A stretch of 64,000 nucleotides of DNA. Origin: CAYNRE01 sp964399535. GTDB taxonomy: Bacteria > Planctomycetota > Planctomycetia > Pirellulales > CAYNRE01. Position numbers and translations under genes: made by a program. The DNA lies in contig CAYNRE010000070.1 of assembly GCA_964399535.1 (NCBI GenBank), positions 599,203-663,202 of the forward strand. Direction: 5' to 3'. Positions 14,960 to 22,700 of the stretch are shown piece after piece. Under the pieces are notes generated by a model. That model worked only from the letters and a program-made list of their open reading frames with translations. It was not told where the DNA came from and did no database searches. Within the stretch, counting starts at the first letter, position 1, and every line of letters begins with the position of its first letter.

Positions 14960-17209
14960 CTACGAGCCCGTCTGATCGGCCGGCGGAGCCGATTCCCCCG
15001 GGTGGTACTTCCGCTTGGCCTCGCGCTCCACGTCGTCCCAATAGAACCACTGCGGCTTGAACTTGCGCTGCGACATCAACTCGGCCTGATCGAAGAAGTG
15101 AGGCGATCCCGGGTCGCCACTTTCACCGAACTGCAGCAGGCTGCCGGCGCGGACTCGCTCGCCGAATTCAACGACCGACACGTAGCTGTGCCCCACCACG
15201 GCGTAATGCTTCTTGTAACCCAGTAGCGGCATGCTGGGCGTAAAGAACATGTTGAACACGCAACCCACCGGCCCGTTCAGTCCCGCGCTGGGCAAGCTGG
15301 GCAGCTTGTCGGAAAACGGAATCTTGAAGAAGTTCGACACGTCGGCGTGGCGCTGCAGGCGGTTGACCTCGCCGTAGGGAACCTGCCACGTGCCGAAGGT
15401 TTTTTCCAGGTTTTTGGCGGCATCGACCAGGGCTTGAAACCGCAGCTCAGGGTCTTCCAGGTACTTGGGCAGCAGCTTTTCGGACCGGTACATGTCTCCA
15501 TAGAGCTTCTCGTACCAGGCCACGCAGAGCGTGGTGGCGGTCGACTCGATCGAGCCCCGGCAATCCCAGGCCAACAGGTGCTCCAGGTACGGCCGCGCCG
15601 CGGCCGCCAAATCAGGGTCGGTCCGCTCCAATTCGGCAAACGCCCGGCGATACTTGGGCAACTCGGTCAGGGCCCAGTACACGGTGGTGTCGAAAGCGGC
15701 GGCCGACCACTGGTCAAACGTCACCCCATGCATTTCGCGCAGCAGCATCCGCGACACCTTGGCCCGCCGCTTGTCGTCGTGCTTCTCGCGGACCATGTAC
15801 GCGGGGAAATCTTCCAGATAGGGCGAACCGTCGTCGGTGGTCGTGAACGGCGTCTGATTGCAGTTCTGAATGTAGCCCGAAGGGGGGTTCAGCGTTTGCG
15901 GCAATTCGTCGAGCGGGTGGATGCCGCGCCAATCGCTTTGCGCCAGCGAACCGTCGACCGGCTGATCCCAGTTCAGTTCCAGGTCGCGACGAGGCACGAT
16001 GCCGTTGTAAAGGTAATAAATGTTTCCATCCCGATCGGCGTAGACGAAATTGAAAATGTGAAACTCCAACAGTTTCATCGCCTGGCGAAACTGGTCGAGG
16101 TTCTGGGCGCGAACCATCTGCAGGTTCTGCCGCAGGGCAAAGGCGTCGTAGAACTTGCCCAGGTTGGCCGCCACGAAGGTGTTTTCGTCGATCTGCTTCA
16201 CGACGGGCCCATGATGGGTTTTGCGAAACGTGAGCGTTTGCTCTTCCATCGAACCATCGTCCTGCCGTACGCGCACGGTGTCGGTCCACTCGGTGGCTCG
16301 GCGGTAGCCCCCGTCGAAGCGGTAGTTGAGCGGCTGGTCGGGGTCGTCGAAGGTAACCACCCAGCCATTGCCGATCCGGGGGTTGTTCACCGTGCAGGAC
16401 CAGCCCAGGTGTTCGTTGTGGCCGATGGTGGGCACCGGGCTGCCGAAAAACGTGGCCCCCGAGAAGTTCCAGCCCTCACCGCTGCGTAAGTGCCCTTCGT
16501 AAAACTGACCGAAGCCGTAGTACGGCTGGTGAGGATTGCAGAACAACAGGGCGTGTCCGCTCGCCGACCGGCTGGGGGCCAGGGCCCAGGCGTTCGAGCC
16601 CTGGGCGGCGGCAGCTTCCTCGTAGGCGGTCGGAATTTTGTCGCGGTCGACTCCTGTTTTGCTCCAGCCCATTTCCAGCACCACTTGCCGGGCAAAGGCC
16701 AGCACGTGCCAGGGCTCGAACCGCGCGATGACCCGCGGTTTTACCTCGGGGTGCTTGGCCAGGTAATAATTCACCCCGGCTACGAACGCCTCGCAGATCG
16801 AGCGCGTGTCGGCGTCGAGCCGCTCGAAATCGGCCCGCGACCGCTCGGGCACTTCAAAGGCCCGATTGAGCAGATCCGTGGCCAGCCCCGACTTGCCCTG
16901 GACCTCGGCCGAGCGGCCCAGGCCCATCAGGTAGGAATCTTCGAGTTGCCAGAAGTAGTCTTCCGCCTGGCAGTAGGCAAAGCCGAACACCACGGCCTCG
17001 TCGGTCGGGCCATCGATGTGCGGCACCCCCCAGGCGTCGCGAATGATCGTAACGCTCCGGGCCAGGCTCTCGGGCTCGGGCAGAACGGAATCGGCCGCTT
17101 GGGCCCATGGGGTGGCGCTCTGGGCGGCCAGCATTGCGCAAAGCCCGATTGCCAAACCCGCGTTTCGGAGCCAAAGGGTAATCGCCGCAGGCTGACCAAA
17201 CCAGCTCAT
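14960..17209 (-). CDS. Penicillin acylase family (Ntn hydrolase)
   Basis: A 749-aa exported hydrolase. Start ATG at 17209 with GAGGAG about 6 nt upstream, followed by a signal peptide ending near AQAADS (about residues 1-39). The alpha chain spans about 40-204. Autocatalytic cleavage is expected between G204 and S205 in AAAQGSNAWALAPSRSASG, exposing S205 as the N-terminal nucleophile, as in penicillin G acylase and acyl-homoserine-lactone acylases. The beta chain shows HHGPVV, as in relatives, and EFHIFNFVYADRDGNIYYLY. The enzyme cleaves an amide bond. Penicillin, N-acyl-homoserine lactone or another acyl amide are all possible substrates, and sequence does not decide. It stands alone, with hairpins in the upstream gap. 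Confidence 0.93.
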   Translation of the reverse strand: MSWFGQPAAITLWLRNAGLAIGLCAMLAAQSATPWAQAADSVLPEPESLARSVTIIRDAWGVPHIDGPTDEAVVFGFAYCQAEDYFWQLEDSYLMGLGRSAEVQGKSGLATDLLNRAFEVPERSRADFERLDADTRSICEAFVAGVNYYLAKHPEVKPRVIARFEPWHVLAFARQVVLEMGWSKTGVDRDKIPTAYEEAAAAQGSNAWALAPSRSASGHALLFCNPHQPYYGFGQFYEGHLRSGEGWNFSGATFFGSPVPTIGHNEHLGWSCTVNNPRIGNGWVVTFDDPDQPLNYRFDGGYRRATEWTDTVRVRQDDGSMEEQTLTFRKTHHGPVVKQIDENTFVAANLGKFYDAFALRQNLQMVRAQNLDQFRQAMKLLEFHIFNFVYADRDGNIYYLYNGIVPRRDLELNWDQPVDGSLAQSDWRGIHPLDELPQTLNPPSGYIQNCNQTPFTTTDDGSPYLEDFPAYMVREKHDDKRRAKVSRMLLREMHGVTFDQWSAAAFDTTVYWALTELPKYRRAFAELERTDPDLAAAARPYLEHLLAWDCRGSIESTATTLCVAWYEKLYGDMYRSEKLLPKYLEDPELRFQALVDAAKNLEKTFGTWQVPYGEVNRLQRHADVSNFFKIPFSDKLPSLPSAGLNGPVGCVFNMFFTPSMPLLGYKKHYAVVGHSYVSVVEFGERVRAGSLLQFGESGDPGSPHFFDQAELMSQRKFKPQWFYWDDVEREAKRKYHPGESAPPADQTGS

Positions 17210-17716
17210 AATCGCTCCTCGTGCACGTTCATTTCTCAAGGTGTGTCCGATGGACGCCGCCGCATCACCGACTGCAAGCGGAAACCAACCGCAACGCTGC
17301 CCCGACCCTCCGCGCTGGCGGGGGCGACCCGGCCAGCGGCCTTTCACCCGGCGGAGACGTGGGGGGCCACGGGGTGGCCCAGCCACGCCAGCCGCCAGTT
17401 TACCTGCCCGGGCCCGCGGATCAAATTCACTGGCTGGCTGCAAGTGGTTGCCAGAATACCAGTTGCGCGGCGCAGGGGGAGACCGCCCCCCACCCTTGCA
17501 GGGAAAGCTAAACTTACAGCGACCTGCCACGCGTTAGGAGCAATTCCTCCTAAGAATTACCCACCTGGCGTGTAAGGATTGAATCGCACTTGCTTTACAC
17601 CGCCGCGCGGCGGGGCTTCAATAGTACCCGAATCTGAGCGGCTGCCGCTGACACCAGCGCGCCGACACGGTTCCTTTGCATCACTCCGCACATCAACCGT
17701 AAGGGGGTCGACCACC
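17210..17716. other. Divergent intergenic region with two hairpins
   Basis: This gap separates the leftward acylase from the rightward secreted protein, so both promoters should lie here. Two inverted repeats stand out: TTAGGAG-CAATTC-CTCCTAA at 17534-17553 (7-bp arms) and GTGTAA...TTACAC at 17570-17600. I see no gene. Confidence 0.5.
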
Positions 17717-18973
17717 ATGGGGCAACGACATGCGGCGCGCCGACTGGCCGCCCTGGCTTGGGCATTTTGCTGGATCGTAGCGGCACCACTCACGGCAGCG
17801 CTGGGCGGCGAAGTGGCGCTGGAATCGACCGGCCCCGCATTGGGCGGCCTGATCAGCGCGGTCCCGCCGGCCGACACCCTCTCCGAAGTGTTGAGCGAGA
17901 GCACCGCCGGGGGCGTGGTGGCGGCAGGCCCCTTTGTCGAACTGCGAATCGACTGCCCGGCCGACGCCACGATTACCATCAACGGGCGGCCGACGCAGTC
18001 TGGCGGAGACTTCCGCGTGCTGCGTACGATGCCGCTACCCAACAAGCGGCCGATTCGCCTGGTGGTGCACGGTACCCGGCAGGTGTGCGATCCGTTCACC
18101 GGGCAGCCGCACGAGCAAGCGGTGGATTGCCCGGTTTGGGCTCGACGGGGCGAGGTGCGCTACCTGCGGTGGGAGGCCAAGGAGCCCCGGATGCACCCAA
18201 TGTTTGGTCAGGAGATGGCCCACCACTGCGAGGTTACTGATTCCGCCGCGGCAGCGTGCGACACCTGGGTGTTTGCCGACGTCGACCGGCCGCACGAGTC
18301 GGCCGAACTTGTCGACGAGGCGGCCGCCAAGCAATCCGAACGCGAACTGGCGATGAGTCAATTCGAGAAAGCCGTTGACCAGTTCGTTGCAGCCAGCGCC
18401 ACTCGTGCAATCCAGAACGGTCCCTTTGCCTGGGGCGACCATCCCGAATTCTTCGCGCTGGTCAAATACAAGGGAGACGACTCGGTCGAATCGATCCGGC
18501 CGCGCGTGGAAGACGCGGTCGATTTCCTGGTCCTGCGCGACCAGGTCGGAGCGCCGGGCGACCCTCGGTCGGCGCTTCAGGCGAAATGTCAGATGCTGGT
18601 CAGCGTTTACGCGCTGATTCCCGACCCTTCGTCGACCGACCCGAAATCGCCCAAGATGATCGAGCGTGATCTGAAACTAGAGATGGCGCCACTTCCCCTC
18701 GACCTGAGCCTGAAACCGGACTGGACGACCAAAGTACCCTTTGCTGCGACGGCCGCCGCGGCGGCTGGAGCAGATGCTGGCGGCGCCGCCCCAAGTAAGC
18801 CGCTGGCAGACCTGGTGTGCGAACGATTGCAAACGATGCCGAGAACAGTAGGCGCCGGCCTGGCCGGCTCTTATAAGGCCTCGAAGCTCATTGTCCGCGC
18901 CAAGCTTGATTTTGGCCACACGGTGGTCGACGTCGATGGCGATATCGTGCTGAACCTGTTGCCGGCACCGTAG
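17717..18973 (+). CDS. Secreted protein with TIGR03000-like domain
   Basis: A 418-aa protein. The ATG at 17717 precedes a signal peptide (LAALAWAFCWIVAAPLTAAL); the frame is open further upstream without a ribosome site. Residues about 73-135 resemble the planctomycete-specific TIGR03000 domain: FVELRIDCPADATITINGRP, then QSGGDFRVLRT. It has two Cys-containing stretches afterward and an Ala/Gly-rich linker (ATAAAAAGADAGGA) before a final conserved block ending in DGDIVLNLLP. The function of TIGR03000 proteins is unknown; they are exported or envelope-associated. No operon partner is evident, and the next gene is convergent. Confidence 0.75.
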   Translation: MGQRHAARRLAALAWAFCWIVAAPLTAALGGEVALESTGPALGGLISAVPPADTLSEVLSESTAGGVVAAGPFVELRIDCPADATITINGRPTQSGGDFRVLRTMPLPNKRPIRLVVHGTRQVCDPFTGQPHEQAVDCPVWARRGEVRYLRWEAKEPRMHPMFGQEMAHHCEVTDSAAAACDTWVFADVDRPHESAELVDEAAAKQSERELAMSQFEKAVDQFVAASATRAIQNGPFAWGDHPEFFALVKYKGDDSVESIRPRVEDAVDFLVLRDQVGAPGDPRSALQAKCQMLVSVYALIPDPSSTDPKSPKMIERDLKLEMAPLPLDLSLKPDWTTKVPFAATAAAAAGADAGGAAPSKPLADLVCERLQTMPRTVGAGLAGSYKASKLIVRAKLDFGHTVVDVDGDIVLNLLPAP

Positions 18974-19059
18974 GGTGCGCAGTCTTCGGTCGCAGTATCT
19001 CTCCGCGACGCCCGTGCCGCGCACGGCAAACTTGCCCGTCTGGCCGGGTTGTCTCAACC

Positions 19060-19590
19060 TTAGCGCAACACTCGAAAAACTCCGTTTTGGCCCGGCTTGG
19101 TCCTAACTGAGATGCGTCGGTGGATAGCATCGTCCGATGCCGAGAGGCCGTTTGCGGAAAGGACGCCGCGCACCGCATTGAACAGAACGCTCTCCTTCAT
19201 CGAATTGCCACTGAGCACGCCCACAATCGCGTCGTCGATTTCGGCCGTGGTGGCCGTAGTTGTCGCCGCCGGCGCGCCGAAATTTCGCGCGGTGACCACA
19301 TCCGCGCCAACCTTTGCAGCCTCGACGCGTTCGACCGCTAGGCTGTTGATTGCTTCCGAAGCGAACTCGCGCGCGACTTGTCTTTTCGCCTTCTTTTTGG
19401 CCGGCATCTTTTTGGCGACGGCCTTCTTCTTGAGGGCCTTTTTCGCTGTCGGTGTCGACTTGGCCGGTTTCTTCTTGGCCGGTTTCTTCTTGGCCGACTT
19501 TTTCTTGGCCGACTTGACCTGAGTCGCCTTCTTTCTTGCGGACGCCTTCTTGGTGCTCGACTTCCTCATGCCGCCCACTTGCTTCGCCAT
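19060..19590 (-). CDS. Histone H1-like Lys/Ala-rich protein with C-terminal domain
   Basis: A 176-aa protein. Residues about 8-72 are Lys/Ala/Pro repeats of the KKPAKKKPAK type, very basic and typical of bacterial H1-like proteins (Hc1, AlgP, planctomycete H1). Residues about 115-176 form an ordered, acidic-to-neutral segment (EIDDAIVGVLSGNSMKESVL, ending GQNGVFRVLR) that looks like a small winged-helix or similar domain. The ATG at 19590 lies 8 nt after GAGG. It probably binds DNA nonspecifically through the tail and compacts the nucleoid. Low-complexity repeats mean homology to eukaryotic H1 may be compositional only. Confidence 0.75.
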   Translation of the reverse strand: MAKQVGGMRKSSTKKASARKKATQVKSAKKKSAKKKPAKKKPAKSTPTAKKALKKKAVAKKMPAKKKAKRQVAREFASEAINSLAVERVEAAKVGADVVTARNFGAPAATTTATTAEIDDAIVGVLSGNSMKESVLFNAVRGVLSANGLSASDDAIHRRISVRTKPGQNGVFRVLR

Positions 19591-19790
19591 CAGAGGATCC
19601 TCAGAAGTCTACAGGACCAGCGCAGGTTGACCGCACGACCGATCGCGCGGTGTGTGCACGGGTTGTGCACTTTCGTCCATCGGGGAAGCTTAACAAGCTG
19701 CCTTGGCTAATTCAAACAGATTGCCCGGTACCAAATCGCCTTAAGTATTGCCAGCCGCATTGAGCCCGCTTGGTTTCTGCTTCCGAATCG

Positions 19791-22700
19791 TCACTCCTTG
19801 ACTCTGAGGAGTCGTTTGTACCAGGGTCGGGCTTCGCCGGCCGGAGGCGCCGCGGACTGTGGTATCGGCGGGCCGAACGCTCCGGGGGCTAGGCCCGCGG
19901 CGGGCGCTTGCTGTGGTACAGCCGCCGGCAATTGCCGATCTGGCCAGCGGCTCGCAGTCGTTGGCGCCGTCCCTGCAGTCGCAGCACCCGGCACAGGTGG
20001 GACAGTCCCCGCCGGAGCCATGTACCCCGCCTGCACCACCGCCGGCTGGGGGCGTGGAGCGGACCGGTCCACGGTCGCGTCAGTCGCTGCCCGTTCGGAA
20101 AATGCCGAAGGGCTGTGTTGCCCCACCGGCGGACGAACCCGCACCGGATTAGGGCGCCGCCCCACGCGGGGGTTTCCGCGGTCGCGCATTCCAGACCGCG
20201 GGCCGGGGTTCGGTAGTGCGGGTGGTTCCGGCAGCGTTTCCGGACCCATTGCGTCGAACTGCTGTTGATGACGGCTGCTACCGCGGCCGGCTCCCCCTCT
20301 CTCCGAGGCGGGCACTTCGTACTGAATACCGTCCGGCAGGGTCTCTGGAACGACCCCTTCCGCCTCGCCGGAACCGCTCGGATCGATCAATTCGTACGGG
20401 GTAGGATTGTGTCGCCGCGGGTCGTAAGCCGGCTGCCGCATCTCCGGCGGGCGGCCATCGGCACCGCGATAGTCGTGGCCGGTGGGATCCGAGATCACCC
20501 CCTGTTCGGCCGTATATCCGCCCGGATGATACGGCGAGGGGATGCGCTGCCGGCGATACAGGTCGGGCCGGTGCAGCCCGCGCCGCTGGGCTTCCTGCTC
20601 GTCGATTCGCAGGAACTCGTCGACCCGGCTCGAGGCCTCATCGTAAACCCAGTTCTCGATCGTTTGCCGGCGTCCGCGTACCACGTGTTCGGCGTCGCGG
20701 AGCGAGGCGTCGTCCATATCGACCACGTGCGGGGCCCAGCGCAAGCCCATCAGGTCGAACAGCGTGGGATAAACGGTGCTGTGCCCTAGAATAATGTTCT
20801 GCTGGATAGACGACTCGGCGCTCGGCAGCGGTTTGAACAGCACCCCGGCTACGGGAATCTGCTCCAACAGGGGTACTCCCTTGGCGGTGCGAGCCGCCTT
20901 CAGGGCCACCTGGTAGCGGCTGATCTCGCGAATCTCGAAGCTGGTCGTCTGTACCTGGGTGTGGATAAAGTGGCGTTTGACCCGCCCCAGGTGCTTTTCG
21001 TCGGCCCGCACTGGCTCGCGCACATTGGTGGTGTACATGTAGTCCAGGTCGTATACGATCGAGTCGCCGTCGGGCTGAATCACCGGCCGAATCTCAAAGC
21101 CGGTCCCGGTCTCGAACTTGTAGATCGCCGGGTCGGGAATCAGCGCTTCCAGGGCCGCGCCGAGTTCTCGTTCCGGCGCGCCCGACTGCACCAGCGCTTG
21201 TTGATCGGTGGCGCTTCCCTCGCCGGTGAGCACGTCTTTGACCATCGGCATGTCTTCGCCGATGGCCCCGGTTCCATCGCCGGTCGGCTTGGGGATGGAG
21301 CTCGTCGTGGCCGGCGGCTGGCCGCTAAGCAGCTTGGCCGTGGCCAGGAACGTGGGGTCGTTGAGCAGGGCGCCGAAGTCTTCGACCACGGCCTTCGCCC
21401 CTTTCATCGCCTCTTGAATCAAAATGTCGCGCTTGGGCAGGTCGAACTCCATCGTCGCCTGGGGGGTAACTTTGCAGAACGCACGATTGTTAGTCAGGAT
21501 GGTGGTGCGCTCCACCTGGCTGAGCGTCACGTTGCAGCGCCGCGAAGCCGCTCGCATTTCGACGAACGAGGGGTCGTAGAACTGTACCTTCAGGTCGTCT
21601 TCGATGGCGATCGAGAGCCGCTTCAGGTAATTGTCGATGGCGGCGATCTGGCCCCGGGTTCCCTCGACCAGTTCGATCCACTTTTCTTCCTGCTCGTCGA
21701 TCAAGTGATCGAGCAGCTTGCGATGGTCGAGCCGATCGCGGGTGACGCGAGCCACTCGCTCGGCACTGGCGAGCGTGACTGGAAAATCGCGTTTCTCGAA
21801 GATCGCCGAAACGAATCTTTGGCAAACCACTCGAAACTCGTCCACCGATTTGCTCTGTACTTCATCGATCGCTTGCAATACGGCGCTGGCTTGCTGCAAG
21901 ATCTCTTCCGAAGGCGTACACGGTTCAATCGCCGCGGCGCGCAGGCGGCGCACCAACTCTATCACGCGAGACAAACGGGCGGAATCAGCCTGGCTAATGT
22001 CTAAGAAGATCGATTGAGCCGAAATGTCGCTCGGGCTATTGCCAGGAAACAACAGGTCGGTCAGGCCCCAGTCAAGTTGGACCAGGTCCTGGGCAGCGAA
22101 ACCCACCTGAGCGTGGTCGCGCGAGGCGACCTTGGCAAGCCCCTGCCGCAGGCTCGCGATCGCGTGGTTCGTAATCTTGGCTTGCTCGGCGTTTAAGCGG
22201 TAACTGGCTTTGAATTCTTCTAAATCCTCTGCGACCATCCGCAGTTGATCAGCCGAGTGGAACACGAACCGAATTCCCTTTTCGGTCAGCCGGATTTCGC
22301 CTGGAAGCTTCAGGGCTTGGTACTCAGAATCGAGCTGTGGCGCGAACGAATTGTTCTGCCCGCTGAAAAGCGCTCGCAATTCTTCGTTGGACCGTTGGTC
22401 AGCCTCAATGCGATTCATGATATCTTTGGCGTCGGCCAACCCGACGATGGAATCGTTCAGTTTGTCGACCGCTTGCTTCAGATCATTCATCTGGTGATGA
22501 ATCTTGCCCGCTAGGTTGATCAACTCCGCCGGCAACTCGCGGAACCCCGCTTCCGCCTCGACCAAGCGCTGGTTGGCCGCCCGGATTCCGTCCAGCGCCT
22601 CGCGCTGCACCGGCTCGAGCAACTCCGCCCGGAAATTGTCCAGGTTGGCCCGGTCGGCGATCAGCCCCCGCTCGATGGTGCGCTGCTTCAGCTCCAGCTC

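Noticed and set aside
14960..17209. Penicillin acylase or quorum-quenching acylase as a firm call
   Set aside because: The Ntn-hydrolase fold and nucleophile are clear, but sequence alone does not separate penicillin, homoserine-lactone and other amide substrates.
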